Source of the DNA: a virus | Reading direction: 5' to 3' (one strand) | Virus record (IMG/VR): IMGVR_UViG_3300032291_001333 | Location: 1-56,529 of that record | DNA: 56,529 nucleotides | Program-made: the position numbers and the translations under genes | Shown: positions 1-8,803 of the stretch, one piece after another | Layout: every line of letters starts with the position of its first letter | How positions within the stretch are numbered: the first letter of the stretch is position 1 | Notes under the pieces: model-generated | What the model saw: only the letters and a program-made list of their open reading frames with translations | The model's database searches: none | What the model was told of the DNA's origin: nothing

Positions 1-123
1 ATTCATCATGGAAATCAAAGCAGTCAGGGAAGCGCCGAGCAAACCCATCACTGCGGCCATCTTTGATTCTTCCAACACGATAGAAGCGCCAACGCCGACG
101 CAGACGATCAGCGTGATGTAAGC
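1..123. repeat. Terminal direct repeat, left copy
   Basis: These bases are identical to 56407-56529. The simplest reading is an assembly overlap from a circular or circularly permuted genome, giving a unit of 56,406 bp. A true short terminal repeat of the packaged DNA cannot be excluded, but the repeat lies inside a coding sequence and has no packaging-site features that I can see. Confidence 0.95.
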
Positions 124-183
124 CAAACCCTGCTTGCCAATAGTCTTACCAGCGACTTCCTTAGCTGAATCGTTTTCGCTCAT
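1..183 (-). CDS. Holin-like two-helix membrane protein, N-terminal part (split by contig ends)
   Basis: This is the first 61 codons of a gene that continues at 56406 and ends at 56236 once the contig is circularised, giving 117 aa. It begins MSENDSAKEV, followed by a hydrophobic helix (about residues 20-37), a short turn (LEESK) and a second hydrophobic helix (about 42-60). Its ATG overlaps the TGA of the preceding coiled-coil membrane gene (ATGA). It lies in a run of three membrane-protein genes just before an M15 peptidase, so a role in lysis is inferred. No specific holin family is recognised. Confidence 0.7.
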   Translation of the reverse strand, partial: MSENDSAKEVAGKTIGKQGLAYITLIVCVGVGASIVLEESKMAAVMGLLGASLTALISMMN

Positions 184-464
184 TTCGGAATAGCCTTAAA
201 TAATGCCTGCAATTCATGGGAAACTGCATTGAGAACGAAGAGGATTACAGCACCAAGCGCAACGATTGTTCCGTGCTTGATGACGGCCCTTCGTAACTCA
301 GCGCGTTCTTTCTCTCGTTCTGCCAGAAGCTTTAGATAGGGAAGATATTCATTCGTAAAATTATCCCAAGTTTCTAATATGCAATTGATATCCCTTGTCA
401 TTTCTCTCTGCTTCTCTCTTGCGTTTTGGATATCATTTTCAAGCTTCTGAAGTCGGTCATCCAT
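180..464 (-). CDS. Small coiled-coil protein with C-terminal membrane helix
   Basis: A 94-aa protein with a charged, coiled-coil-like N-terminus (residues 1-60, rich in E, K and R) and one hydrophobic helix (about 64-82, ALGAVILFVLNAV). The layout fits a holin- or spanin-like accessory lysis protein. It has no lipobox and no signal peptide. Its stop overlaps the next membrane gene (ATGA), and the M15 endolysin lies two genes further on, which supports a lysis-cassette role. The function is inferred from topology and position only. Confidence 0.6.
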   Translation of the reverse strand: MDDRLQKLENDIQNAREKQREMTRDINCILETWDNFTNEYLPYLKLLAEREKERAELRRAVIKHGTIVALGAVILFVLNAVSHELQALFKAIPK

Positions 465-472
465 TTTATTTC

Positions 473-694
473 TTAAATTTTTGCGATAGCTTGATGAAAG
501 GGACTCAGGTCTTCAGTAGTCCAAAAATCTTTGGCAATCATGATTTTCAGATGATCGACGTTTCTCTTGCGACAGTCTACCCACTCGGCATCACTCATGT
601 ATTCCGGCTTGCCAGCATTGATAAGATTTACGCTATCAAGTGCTGCAGAGTAGTGCTTCGCAATTTGTTCAGCACTTGGTTGATCGACGGACAT
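473..694 (-). CDS. Small conserved phage protein of unknown function
   Basis: A 73-aa soluble protein starting MSVDQPSAEQ, with a compact aromatic C-terminal motif (IAKDFWTTEDLSPFHQA). I recall similar short proteins near the end of fibre regions in uncultured phages, but no function is known to me. It sits directly after the S74-type fibre gene (1 nt gap) and before the lysis genes. Confidence 0.6.
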   Translation of the reverse strand: MSVDQPSAEQIAKHYSAALDSVNLINAGKPEYMSDAEWVDCRKRNVDHLKIMIAKDFWTTEDLSPFHQAIAKI

Positions 695-695
695 A

Positions 696-2831
696 TTAAG
701 CTCCTTTCAAAGAGGCAAGTTCAGATTTAACAATGTCGAGTTCGCGCTTCAATTCTTGGATTGCTTTAACAAGAACCGGGATAAGAGTTCCGGCAGAAGC
801 CTCAAGTTTCTCAGGATTCTCTTCGGACACAAGATTCGGGACAGTAACACCAGCAGAAGACTGAGCTTCCTGCAGTTCTTGTGCGATAAATCCGAACTCT
901 GGAATACCTACTTTGCCGCCGTCACGCATATTCCAAACGAAGGAAACGGGACGCAGCTTCTCAACAAGATTCAATCCAGCAGGGATATCAACAATATCTT
1001 TTTTATCTCTGCGATCTGACAGTGCAGTTATCGTCGTTACTTGGCAACGCAAAGTTGCAATCGAACTATCGCCTAAAGTAATTGCATTATTTGTCGTAGC
1101 TGAAGCACCTTGAGCATTTGCCCCAATAAATGTGTTGTTAGTTCCGGTAGTGTTTGTTGATCCAGTTGAATAACCTAATGCTGTGTTATTAGCAGCGGTA
1201 TTATTATAAAGTGCTGTCGATCCAACTGCTGTGCTATACGAGTTAACGGTGTTTAACCTATTTGCAGAATCACCAAAAGCTACGTTATTTGCGCCAGTCG
1301 TGTTTGCATTAAGTGCTTGAGTGCCTACTGCGGCGTTATTGCTTCCGGTATTGTTTAAATTAAGTGCCGCATAACCTACTGCAGTGTTATTTGATGCAGT
1401 GTTTGCATAAAGCGCCAAATATCCTAATGCTGCATTATTCGTTCCAGAAATGTTAACGGCAATCGACTGATAACCTACTGCAGTGTTGGAGCTGCCATTC
1501 GTATTTGAATTAAGTGCCGCATAACCTACTGCCGTGTTATTTGATGCAGTGTTTGAAACAAGTGTTGAAGCGCCTACCGATGTGTTATTAGCGCCGGTAA
1601 TGTTACTGGCAAGCGCCTGATAACCAAATGCTGAATTATTATTGGCGGTCGTGTTGGAATCAAGTGCTTGATATCCTACTGCAGTGTTACTATTTCCGGA
1701 AGTATTTGCATAAAGTGCCGCAGAACCTACAGCAGTGTTATTCGATGCAGTGTTTGAAACAAGAGCAGAAGACCCAATCGCCGTATTACTATCGCCAACA
1801 ATATTTGCTAAGAGTGAACGACGTCCTACAGCAGTATTGCCAGAGCCAGTAGTGTTTGATGAAAGTGAAGATTCACCTATTGCAGTGTTTGTGTTTCCGG
1901 TAGATGAAAATCTCAAGGCATATTTACCAAATGCTGAATTAGCGTTGTCCGTGTTTGCGCTAAGTGCTTCTTGACCAAATGCTGTATTTGAATTGCCACC
2001 AACATTACCAAATCCAGCAGTGATATCTCCTATCTTAATATCAGAATTAACTTGAAGAAGGTTAGTTCCTGATGCTGTCGTAGTTCCGACAAGAACGATA
2101 CCAGAGGAGTTGATCCTCATCGCCTCTGCACCACCTTCAGCAAATCCGATGGTGTCAGCAGCAGGGAAGTAAATGCCCGTATTCGGATCGCCTGTGGTCG
2201 TAATGGATGGTAGCGGTGCGGTTCCAGCCGCAAAGGTTGCAGCGCCTGTTGCACTCAGCGTAGTAAACGCACCCGCAGCAGGGGTAGTGGCTCCAATTGA
2301 TGTTCCGTCTATCGTGCCTCCGTTAATATCGACTGTCGTTACGCTACCGAGATTGGCTATCGTTCCAGAGAAGGTCTGCCCGTTGCTCGTTACCGTTCCG
2401 CCAAGCGTAAGCGCAGGTAGCGTCCAAGTAGCCGCCGCAGTCCACGTTCCACCAGCAGCAATAGGGCCGTTGATCGTTCCTGATGCCTGAGTCGTTCCGT
2501 CTATCGTGCCTCCGTTGATGTCTGCAGTCGTAAGCACGGACGATACAATCGTCATCACGCCAGTTGCGTTAGCAATCGATGCGGATGCGGTCCCGTCCTT
2601 CGCCTTGATATTCGTGGCCTCAAGGTTCGTCGTATCGACTGTCGTGAAATTACCGGCTGCAGCGTCTGCGGAAGCAAGTAGCGTTACCGTCCCGCTAGAG
2701 TTCTCCGTGTAGAGCTTCATGTCCGCAATGTTCATCGCAAGCTCACCAGCCTGCAGATTTGCGTTACTCGGCACCGCAGCAGCTACGGTCGAGTGATAAA
2801 GGACAATCGGGGTCTTAGTTGACTGAGCCAT
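696..2831 (-). CDS. Tail fibre with YadA-head-like repeats and S74 intramolecular chaperone
   Basis: A 711-aa fibre. The N-terminus (residues 1-60, LQAGELAMNIADMKLYTEN) resembles phage structural N-termini. Residues about 210-250 carry the NTGIYFPAADTIGF motif common to phage fibres. Residues about 285-585 are a long array of NTAVGYxALxxNT repeats like the trimeric beta-roll of YadA heads. The last 110 residues (from LSDRRDKKDI through FGFIAQE to a C-terminal helix) are a Peptidase_S74 domain, which in this family folds the trimer and then cleaves itself off after a Ser. It is likely a host-binding fibre, matured by self-cleavage near residue 600. Confidence 0.88.
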   Translation of the reverse strand: MAQSTKTPIVLYHSTVAAAVPSNANLQAGELAMNIADMKLYTENSSGTVTLLASADAAAGNFTTVDTTNLEATNIKAKDGTASASIANATGVMTIVSSVLTTADINGGTIDGTTQASGTINGPIAAGGTWTAAATWTLPALTLGGTVTSNGQTFSGTIANLGSVTTVDINGGTIDGTSIGATTPAAGAFTTLSATGAATFAAGTAPLPSITTTGDPNTGIYFPAADTIGFAEGGAEAMRINSSGIVLVGTTTASGTNLLQVNSDIKIGDITAGFGNVGGNSNTAFGQEALSANTDNANSAFGKYALRFSSTGNTNTAIGESSLSSNTTGSGNTAVGRRSLLANIVGDSNTAIGSSALVSNTASNNTAVGSAALYANTSGNSNTAVGYQALDSNTTANNNSAFGYQALASNITGANNTSVGASTLVSNTASNNTAVGYAALNSNTNGSSNTAVGYQSIAVNISGTNNAALGYLALYANTASNNTAVGYAALNLNNTGSNNAAVGTQALNANTTGANNVAFGDSANRLNTVNSYSTAVGSTALYNNTAANNTALGYSTGSTNTTGTNNTFIGANAQGASATTNNAITLGDSSIATLRCQVTTITALSDRRDKKDIVDIPAGLNLVEKLRPVSFVWNMRDGGKVGIPEFGFIAQELQEAQSSAGVTVPNLVSEENPEKLEASAGTLIPVLVKAIQELKRELDIVKSELASLKGA
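1076..1976 (-). repeat. Array encoding YadA-head-like 14-16 aa repeats
   Basis: About twenty imperfect units of roughly 42-48 bp encode alternating SNTAVGYQAL and NTASNNTAVG type turns inside the S74 fibre gene. Base-level similarity between units is strong enough for recombination to change copy number, a common route for changing fibre length. Confidence 0.8.
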
Positions 2832-2844
2832 TTCGTTACCTCAT

Positions 2845-3912
2845 CTATGCGGCGACTTCTTCCTCGCCTATGTAAAAACGCAGGTTTCCAGCAAGGCGAG
2901 CATCATCTGGAGCTAGTCTACATGCCTCTTTACCCTGCTGAATAGCAGTATCTTTCAGCCCTAAATGCCAAGCGGAAATTGCCGCCAAGTCGTGAGTCTT
3001 CCATCCCCAAACCTCAGGATCGCAGGTGTAAACCAATTTCTTGTCTTTGATCTGCAAGGCGCTCATCGCAGCAGAATGGCAGTCGTGCCACATCTGTCTG
3101 CGGTAGCAATGCATAGAAAGGTCTACCCAAGGCTCCCTGACGCCGGAATCCTCTGCAATAGCCCGACGAAACCACTTCAAAGCCTCATCCCAAAGGCCAA
3201 GACCTTCGTTCGACTTTCCAAGCAGGCGCATGGCGTAGCAGCGTTCGTTGCCCCATGTAGCCTCAGGCATAGCCAGATACTTATTCAGGGCCTCTACAGC
3301 CTCGTCCCACTTGCTGTAGAACGTAAGCTCTCTGGCGTAATAGAAGGCATTCCGAGGGCAGCGCGGGTCCTCTGTAACGGCCAGCTTCAGCAGGTCCAAA
3401 TACTGCCCTCTCGACTTCGCAGGATCAGGATGATGGCTCACCAGCAGCATGTCGGTGTGCGCATAGACCTCCTGAACCCTAGCATCAGGACGAATATATT
3501 CATGGCATGGATGATGCCAGTGGTAGCCATGACGAGAGTGAACCTTATCAGAGTAAAACAATACTCCGTTGCCCCAATCAAACTTGTAACGAAGGCGCGT
3601 AGTGTTTTCCGTCCATACCCGCTCAATCTCTTCACGCCAGCCCGTCTCCAGAATCTCATCCAGATCAAGGCTGATGCAGACGTCAACGTCGCTTGGAATA
3701 AGCGCCATAGCAGCGTCACGCGCCTTGTCGAAGCGCCAAGGGCTGATGCATATCTCCGAGACGGATATACCCCTTGCGCGAGCCTTCGCAACCGTATCAT
3801 CGGTCGATCCGGTATCGGCAATCATGATCAGATCAGCATCCTTGGCTGAGTCGCAGAACCTATCGACAAACTGCGATTCATTCTTGCTGATAGCGTATAC
3901 GCAGATTTTCAT
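2845..3912 (-). CDS. Family 2-type glycosyltransferase with TPR-like C-terminus
   Basis: A 355-aa protein. Residues 1-180 are a GT-A glycosyltransferase: nucleotide-sugar motif ADTGSTDDT (33-41) and a DxD-type metal site in SLDLDEILE (82-90). Residues about 190-340 are helical repeats resembling TPRs (AFYYARELTFYSKWDEAVE; WFRRAIAEDSGVREPWVDL). It lies between two fibre genes, 7 nt after the 107-aa gene. It may therefore glycosylate the phage fibres or modify a host surface sugar; the substrate is unknown. There is no signal peptide, so it acts in the cytoplasm. Confidence 0.85.
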   Translation of the reverse strand: MKICVYAISKNESQFVDRFCDSAKDADLIMIADTGSTDDTVAKARARGISVSEICISPWRFDKARDAAMALIPSDVDVCISLDLDEILETGWREEIERVWTENTTRLRYKFDWGNGVLFYSDKVHSRHGYHWHHPCHEYIRPDARVQEVYAHTDMLLVSHHPDPAKSRGQYLDLLKLAVTEDPRCPRNAFYYARELTFYSKWDEAVEALNKYLAMPEATWGNERCYAMRLLGKSNEGLGLWDEALKWFRRAIAEDSGVREPWVDLSMHCYRRQMWHDCHSAAMSALQIKDKKLVYTCDPEVWGWKTHDLAAISAWHLGLKDTAIQQGKEACRLAPDDARLAGNLRFYIGEEEVAA

Positions 3913-3918
3913 CTTTAA

Positions 3919-4242
3919 TCAATTCCAAGGATTTGGAAGCGCAACAATTGCGGGAAATAACTTGTCTTTAATTTCTTCTGCAATTGCAGCCTCTACAAAA
4001 TCGCGGTCAAGGCCGTTAGCAAAACACCAAGAAAGAACCTGCTCTTGAGTAAGCTGTTCGTAAGGAGTGAAACTTTCACCGATAAGCGTCGGCAGTTCTG
4101 TTTGACCGATTTGTGTTGCATAAGCCTCACCAGAAGCGCCAACGCAGCGCCAGAAAACAGAAGAGACAAAATTATCGTTACCGTCGAGGTTCTTTATGGC
4201 AAACATTTGGTCAACAAACCAATCGTAAGAAACATCAGCCAT
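3919..4242 (-). CDS. Small conserved phage protein (fibre-region)
   Basis: A 107-aa acidic protein starting MADVSYDWFVDQMFAI. It includes ESFTPYEQLTQEQVLSWC and ends LPNPWN. Proteins of this shape are frequent next to phage fibre genes and I recall them as a DUF family, but I cannot name a function. It sits 9 nt after the collagen-like fibre. A fibre-attachment or assembly role is a positional guess. Confidence 0.6.
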   Translation of the reverse strand: MADVSYDWFVDQMFAIKNLDGNDNFVSSVFWRCVGASGEAYATQIGQTELPTLIGESFTPYEQLTQEQVLSWCFANGLDRDFVEAAIAEEIKDKLFPAIVALPNPWN

Positions 4243-4251
4243 GATTAAACC

Positions 4252-6267
4252 TTACGTAAGAGTCAGAGCAACAGATCGAATAATACCATCAGAGCCTTTT
4301 GCCTTGATGGTCAATGTTGTGTCGCTTGTTAATTGGAATACAACATCACCGTTATCAACTGGATCAACAGAAGCACCGGGTGTAAATCCAAATGATCCAT
4401 TTACGTCCAGCTTGTAATCAGGGAGAATTTCATTGATGCCAACATTACCAGTGGAAGTAATACGAATTCTTTCCGCACCGTTTGTGGAAGCCGCGATAAT
4501 GTCTGAACCCGGAAACCAAAAACCAGTATTTAAATCAGTCCTAGAAGCAATGGATGGCGCACCTACTGCACCAAGAGAAAATCCAGCAGCACCAAAAACT
4601 GTTAAAGGTGCGGTAATATTTGAATAACTTATAAGGGAACCAATACCGACGTTTTGATTATCGTTTCGTAAAACTATTGCATCGTTTGTTCCAAGTGCAG
4701 TTCCTCTAGCTATTTTCCACGCTTTGTTGTCGCTTCCATCGCAACCAATAGTCCAGTTCGCCGCCGTGGCTGTGTTGTTAGTAAATCTAACTGCCGCGTC
4801 AGCCGATGAAGATGTTCCATAAGTTGATATATCGAGCCTAGCTCCTCCAGTGGTTGCACCAATAGTTGGATTACTAATACTAGCTAAAGAAGGGGCAAGA
4901 GCAGTTCCGCCACTTACTGTCAGACTTCCAGAAGTAAGTGAACTTAAAGACAGCGAATTCATACCTGAAACAGTCAGGTTTGAACCATTTACATATGACC
5001 CGTTATCATCAGCGCCAATATTTAAAGTATTAACATTGCTACCATTATAAGTAAAATACCAAGATGCTCCTGCACTACTAAGTTGCCCTTCTATTTGACT
5101 GCTATAAGTAACTGCGTCAGAATTAAAAAAACTAGCAACATTTGAACCAACCAAACTTGCAGGCGCAACAACATCAAGAACATAATTAGGCGCTGGATCG
5201 TTAATACCGACAAAATTATTTACGCTGTCTACATACAAAGTTCCCGGAGTAATGCTTGCAGGGCCAGTAGGTCCGGTAGGCCCCGTAGGTCCTGTAGGGC
5301 CAGTAGGTCCATCAACGGTCGATGCTGCACCGGTAGGGCCGGTTGGACCTGTCGGTCCTGTAGGACCAGCGACGGTAGATGCTGCACCAGTAGGTCCAGT
5401 GGGACCCGTAGGGCCGGTCGGACCAGTGGGACCAGCGACGGTTGATGCCGCGCCAGTCGGGCCGGTCGGACCAGTGGGACCAGTTGGTCCTGTAGGGCCT
5501 TGAACGGTCGATGCTGCTCCGGTAGGGCCTGTAGGACCCGTAGGGCCTGTCGGGCCGAAGATATCGCGCCATGACCCAGCAACGTAACCCTCGACGGTCT
5601 GATCGTCATCATTGAAGCGGATCATCCCCGGCAGGCCAACAGGACGCTGCGCAGTCGTTCCTGAGGGCAGTGTTACCGAACCAGTCCCCGGCAGGATGGG
5701 ATCATCGGAAATAGATAGGACAGGGCTTCCGCCAACGCCATTGCCGTTTACAACGTCGATCTGATCTGCAGTCCCTTGGATCGCGACGCCGCCGATTGAG
5801 CCTCCGCCTTGAGCGACGAGAATTCCAACGCCTGAGTAATTGGCAAGTCCTTGCACGGTCCCGGACAAGCTCAGTGTCGGATCGCCTGCCTGACCACCTC
5901 CATTCGTAATTGATATCCCCGATCCAGTGACAGCGATCTGTCTCGGCGTGACAGTCGTGCCTCCGGTCTTAACAACAATTCCGTTTCCAGCGTTTTCCAG
6001 TGATTCAGAAGCGCCATTCAATTCGATGGTAATTGCAGCCTGCGCACCGCCATCAACAATTCCAATACCGTTCTGACCTGCAAGCGCCCTGCTGTTCGGT
6101 AGCGTAGGCTCTTGGTTGACCGTAATGAATGTCTGCGTCTGGTTCGGCGCAGTCGATATTGCCTGAGTCGTCGTGCGGACAGTGATGCCACTTTGAACGA
6201 TTGGGACTATCTCTGTGCCATCCAACGGCTGCGCTGCTGGCAGATCGGTGATTCTGGTATTTGCCAT
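4252..6267 (-). CDS. Tail fibre with collagen-like GPTGPTG domain
   Basis: A 671-aa fibre. The N-terminus ([19 protein letters not shown]) matches a common phage fibre start. Residues about 235-340 are a collagen-like domain of [11 protein letters not shown] repeats. The C-terminal half carries structural motifs [16 protein letters not shown] and [12 protein letters not shown], and ends in a short beta region ([10 protein letters not shown]). No S74 chaperone is present, so trimerisation may rely on the collagen-like triple helix. The ATG overlaps the stop of the zinc-ribbon gene (TAATG). A role in adsorption is inferred. Confidence 0.85.
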   Translation of the reverse strand: MANTRITDLPAAQPLDGTEIVPIVQSGITVRTTTQAISTAPNQTQTFITVNQEPTLPNSRALAGQNGIGIVDGGAQAAITIELNGASESLENAGNGIVVKTGGTTVTPRQIAVTGSGISITNGGGQAGDPTLSLSGTVQGLANYSGVGILVAQGGGSIGGVAIQGTADQIDVVNGNGVGGSPVLSISDDPILPGTGSVTLPSGTTAQRPVGLPGMIRFNDDDQTVEGYVAGSWRDIFGPTGPTGPTGPTGAASTVQGPTGPTGPTGPTGPTGAASTVAGPTGPTGPTGPTGPTGAASTVAGPTGPTGPTGPTGAASTVDGPTGPTGPTGPTGPTGPASITPGTLYVDSVNNFVGINDPAPNYVLDVVAPASLVGSNVASFFNSDAVTYSSQIEGQLSSAGASWYFTYNGSNVNTLNIGADDNGSYVNGSNLTVSGMNSLSLSSLTSGSLTVSGGTALAPSLASISNPTIGATTGGARLDISTYGTSSSADAAVRFTNNTATAANWTIGCDGSDNKAWKIARGTALGTNDAIVLRNDNQNVGIGSLISYSNITAPLTVFGAAGFSLGAVGAPSIASRTDLNTGFWFPGSDIIAASTNGAERIRITSTGNVGINEILPDYKLDVNGSFGFTPGASVDPVDNGDVVFQLTSDTTLTIKAKGSDGIIRSVALTLT
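5252..5570 (-). repeat. Collagen-like GPTGPTG coding repeat
   Basis: Nine-base units encoding Gly-Pro-Thr are repeated in five blocks. The blocks are separated by conserved AASTVxGP spacers at regular spacing (about 60-72 bp). Codons vary between units, so the protein repeat is under selection rather than being a recent DNA duplication. Confidence 0.85.
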
Positions 6268-6596
6268 TACGGTGTTACCTCAAGGCCATCAAGATTGCCG
6301 TCATTTTCACCCTGCTCAGTCGAGATTACTAAGCCGCCGTAGTCACCCGTAGTCAGATCATTCGGGTCCGTTGCAACACTAATGTCAGGACGAGGAAAAC
6401 GAAGCGCAATCTTCTCGGTTTGACGCGCCGGAAGACGATACGGGTCCTTTTGATCGGCGCATCCTTGGTCACATACGCGAAGACCGGGGAAGTTCGGGTC
6501 ATTCGTCATCGATGCGTAGGGCCTCTTCATCTTGCAGCGATCACAGATTGCTATTGCAAGCGTTTCAAGCCCTCTGGTGTCGAGAAAGCGAGGCAT
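6267..6596 (-). CDS. Small zinc-ribbon-like phage protein
   Basis: A 109-aa protein. Cysteines in CDRC (about 18-21) and in CDQGC (about 42-46) could bind one zinc, followed by the motif [20 protein letters not shown]. Similar short proteins sit beside adaptor and fibre genes in other uncultured phages; the function is unknown to me. It overlaps the upstream HNH gene by one base (TAATG) and the downstream fibre gene by one base, so all three are probably translationally coupled. Confidence 0.7.
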   Translation of the reverse strand: MPRFLDTRGLETLAIAICDRCKMKRPYASMTNDPNFPGLRVCDQGCADQKDPYRLPARQTEKIALRFPRPDISVATDPNDLTTGDYGGLVISTEQGENDGNLDGLEVTP

Positions 6597-7201
6597 TAAA
6601 CTGTTCTTCCTTGAGCGGCCAATGTAGCGCGACGAGAGGCAACTCGCTTTGCGATTTGCTCAGGAGTTTGTTTTCTTCCTTTTGAAGCTATTGATATTTT
6701 CTTTTTAGTTGCATCACTTGCTTTTTTACCTTTATTTACAGGAGTCAATCCAAACAACCAAGGAGTTTCTCTTTTCTTACCTTTCATTGGGCTTATGTAA
6801 CCATCAGGTTTTTTTGCCCTACCAAGAGCCAAACACCTCAATTGTTCTGAAGTAGCTTTTCTTCCGGTAAGAGCTTTTCTCATTTTTTCAATAGCCTCCG
6901 GAGATTTCTTTTTTCCTTTTGCTGCGGCAGACATTTTTGCTTTTGTCTCAGCAGATTTTGGCTTCCTCAGATACGGCTTCGGAATGCCTTTTTTGTTCGG
7001 AATTAACTCATCTTTCAGCCCATTGATCACTCGATTGTATGCCCAGCCGTCAGCGGGATTACCAAACATCTTATATCGGACTAAATGCGCGATTGCATGA
7101 TCAATAGGATGAAGCAACACAAGATTTTCAGGAGCATCAGTCCCTCCCATACATCTGGGAATAATGTGATGTTTATGAAATCCTGTAAGTAATTGATTCA
7201 T
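6596..7201 (-). CDS. HNH homing endonuclease with NUMOD3 repeats
   Basis: A 201-aa protein. The N-terminal HNH domain (residues 10-45) shows HKHHIIPRCMGGTDAPENLV and HPIDHAIAHL. The rest is lysine-rich DNA-contact motifs of the NUMOD3 type (SAETKAKMSAAAKGKKKSPEAI; SDATKKKISIASKGRKQTPEQI). This is a free-standing homing endonuclease: a selfish nicking/cutting enzyme. It lies between the adaptor and the zinc-ribbon gene, yet its ATG overlaps the adaptor TGA and its stop overlaps the next ATG, so it has integrated without breaking the operon. Its base composition is more AT-rich than the neighbours. Confidence 0.88.
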   Translation of the reverse strand: MNQLLTGFHKHHIIPRCMGGTDAPENLVLLHPIDHAIAHLVRYKMFGNPADGWAYNRVINGLKDELIPNKKGIPKPYLRKPKSAETKAKMSAAAKGKKKSPEAIEKMRKALTGRKATSEQLRCLALGRAKKPDGYISPMKGKKRETPWLFGLTPVNKGKKASDATKKKISIASKGRKQTPEQIAKRVASRRATLAAQGRTV

Positions 7202-8268
7202 CTGGTATATGGCGAAATATTCGGCGAAAAATAAATTGGCGAGCGATCTCGCTCCTCTTGCTCGGCTTCGTAGAGGAATTTTTCGGCCATTTTCTCCAAA
7301 TACGCAACCTTTTCCATCGGCACGGCAGGCAATTCAAGCGACATGCGGTGCGCAAGCATGAAAATCGTTGCCTCATACCATCTTTGAGGCACTTCAAGCT
7401 GATTTTGGAGCGCACCAACGTCCTGAATCTGCCGCGAACACCATACAGTCATCTGAACGAAGGGGTCTGACGGCACCGGCCACAGATAAAGCTTCGGTTG
7501 CGGGATCGTCCGGTCAAACCAGAACTGAAATGGCTGGTTTGCAGTGAAGTTTTTGTTCGGAAGGTTGGTGTAATCGTCTCGGTTCAGCCGCGCCATCGTG
7601 ATTTCAGTGCTGTTGTTGCCAACGTAGAACTCACGAACAATCAAAGTCGCACCGCCAGTCTCGCGCATGCGGTAGTAACGCACATTCTGGCCCGGTTCAA
7701 TGTCATACCAGAGCCATTCATTATTCACCCAAGTCACCTCACCGGGGTCGTAGAGCGTAGACCACGTAGAACCATTGGTCGAATACTCCAAAACCACGTT
7801 GAACGTCCCGCTCACACCCGGCAAGATGCCAATCGATCCGGCATAAATCTCATTGTATTCACCAAAATCGATAGCGATGTTGCCATTCGGAGATGTCTGC
7901 GTCGTCATCGTATCGACGTCGCTGTCGAACGCATTCGCAACAACGCCGGATGATGTCGTGTAACCACCGGTCGAGTTCGGAGTCGGTCGATTCATGCGCC
8001 GATACAGCGCATTCAGGCAATCAACATAACCAACAGGAAGATCGTAGATGTATTGGTTAGCCTTCAGGCCGAAGATTTTCTTCTCAATCGCCCAATACTG
8101 GATGCCTTTGTTGATGAGGCTTGAGAGAAGGAAGAACAGGCTTTCCCTTGCGGACACCTGCTGCTCTGAGGTTAGCTCTTCAGCAAGCTTTCCGCAGCGC
8201 CGCGCACCGTGATCAATCAGTTGTTGGACATCAATTACCGTTGCGCCAACAGTTCCAGACGTAGCCAT
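7198..8268 (-). CDS. Head-tail adaptor with inserted discoidin-like domain
   Basis: A 356-aa protein. The first 95 residues and last 130 residues fit SU10/P22-type phage adaptors (KIFGLKANQYIYDLPVGYVD; QPFQFWFDRTIPQPKLYLWP; ending in RMSLELPAVP and a helical tail). Between them, about residues 100-215, lies a beta-sandwich with F5/8 (discoidin)-like features: ANAFDSDVDTMTTQTSPNG, IAIDFGE, WSTLYDPGEV and VRYYRMRETGG. The core would attach to the portal; the insert may decorate the neck and bind sugars. It starts 12 nt after the DUF6321-like gene. A second, simpler adaptor is at 54721-55356. Confidence 0.8.
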   Translation of the reverse strand: MATSGTVGATVIDVQQLIDHGARRCGKLAEELTSEQQVSARESLFFLLSSLINKGIQYWAIEKKIFGLKANQYIYDLPVGYVDCLNALYRRMNRPTPNSTGGYTTSSGVVANAFDSDVDTMTTQTSPNGNIAIDFGEYNEIYAGSIGILPGVSGTFNVVLEYSTNGSTWSTLYDPGEVTWVNNEWLWYDIEPGQNVRYYRMRETGGATLIVREFYVGNNSTEITMARLNRDDYTNLPNKNFTANQPFQFWFDRTIPQPKLYLWPVPSDPFVQMTVWCSRQIQDVGALQNQLEVPQRWYEATIFMLAHRMSLELPAVPMEKVAYLEKMAEKFLYEAEQEERDRSPIYFSPNISPYTR

Positions 8269-8279
8269 TTAACATCCTT

Positions 8280-8801
8280 TCACCAGCCCGGACAATTCCA
8301 CCGCTTCATCGATGCCCTTGCCCTGCTGCCGCGATCACTTTTACGAGCAACTGGCTCCATTCTCGCGCAGAAGGAATCTCTGCGAGGACCGCCTTGCGGT
8401 TGTGGAGCCTTCAAGTTACTTCCAGTCTCACGATTATACTTCTCGCGGCCTTTAGCCGTAAGGCCAGCGCCACGTTCTACCGGCATCTTTTCGCCGCGAC
8501 CGACAGCCAAGCTCGGACCACCATCTTTCATCTTGGCTGTTTTTGCTGCCTGCCGAAAATCTTTAGCAGATGGCGCACCTTCGCTACCAACTTTGCGCAT
8601 CTTTTCGCCAGAACCGCTTGCAATTCTTTCGCGCTTTTTATGGATGTTTTCGTAAAGACCGCCACCCTTAAAATTCTTTTTCTCATCAGCTTTGGCAAAC
8701 TCTTTGCCGACCTTTTGAGAGATGCCTACCTTCTTGGCAAACTCAGGGTTGTGCGCGACCGCTTCCATCAATCGATGCTGGGAAAGTGATTTGCTTGGCA
8801 T
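8280..8801 (-). CDS. Basic protein with DUF6321-like C-terminus
   Basis: A 173-aa strongly basic protein. The N-terminal 40 residues (SLSQHRLMEAVAHNPEFAKK) form a small helical motif that I recall from other uncultured phages. The middle is flexible and rich in K, G and E. The C-terminal 60 residues (GLTAKGREKYNRETGSNLK, SFCARM, MKRWNCPGW) match what I remember as DUF6321. Its charge and its place among head genes suggest nucleic-acid binding or packaging with the DNA. The function is unproven. Confidence 0.7.
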   Translation of the reverse strand: MPSKSLSQHRLMEAVAHNPEFAKKVGISQKVGKEFAKADEKKNFKGGGLYENIHKKRERIASGSGEKMRKVGSEGAPSAKDFRQAAKTAKMKDGGPSLAVGRGEKMPVERGAGLTAKGREKYNRETGSNLKAPQPQGGPRRDSFCARMEPVARKSDRGSRARASMKRWNCPGW

Positions 8802-8803
8802 GG

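Noticed and set aside
1076-1976. CRISPR-like or VNTR non-coding repeat
   Set aside because: Unit lengths are multiples of three and encode the known YadA-head-like fibre repeat.
2965-3849. 294-aa plus-strand frame opposite the glycosyltransferase
   Set aside because: No family features; the minus-strand frame carries clear enzyme motifs.
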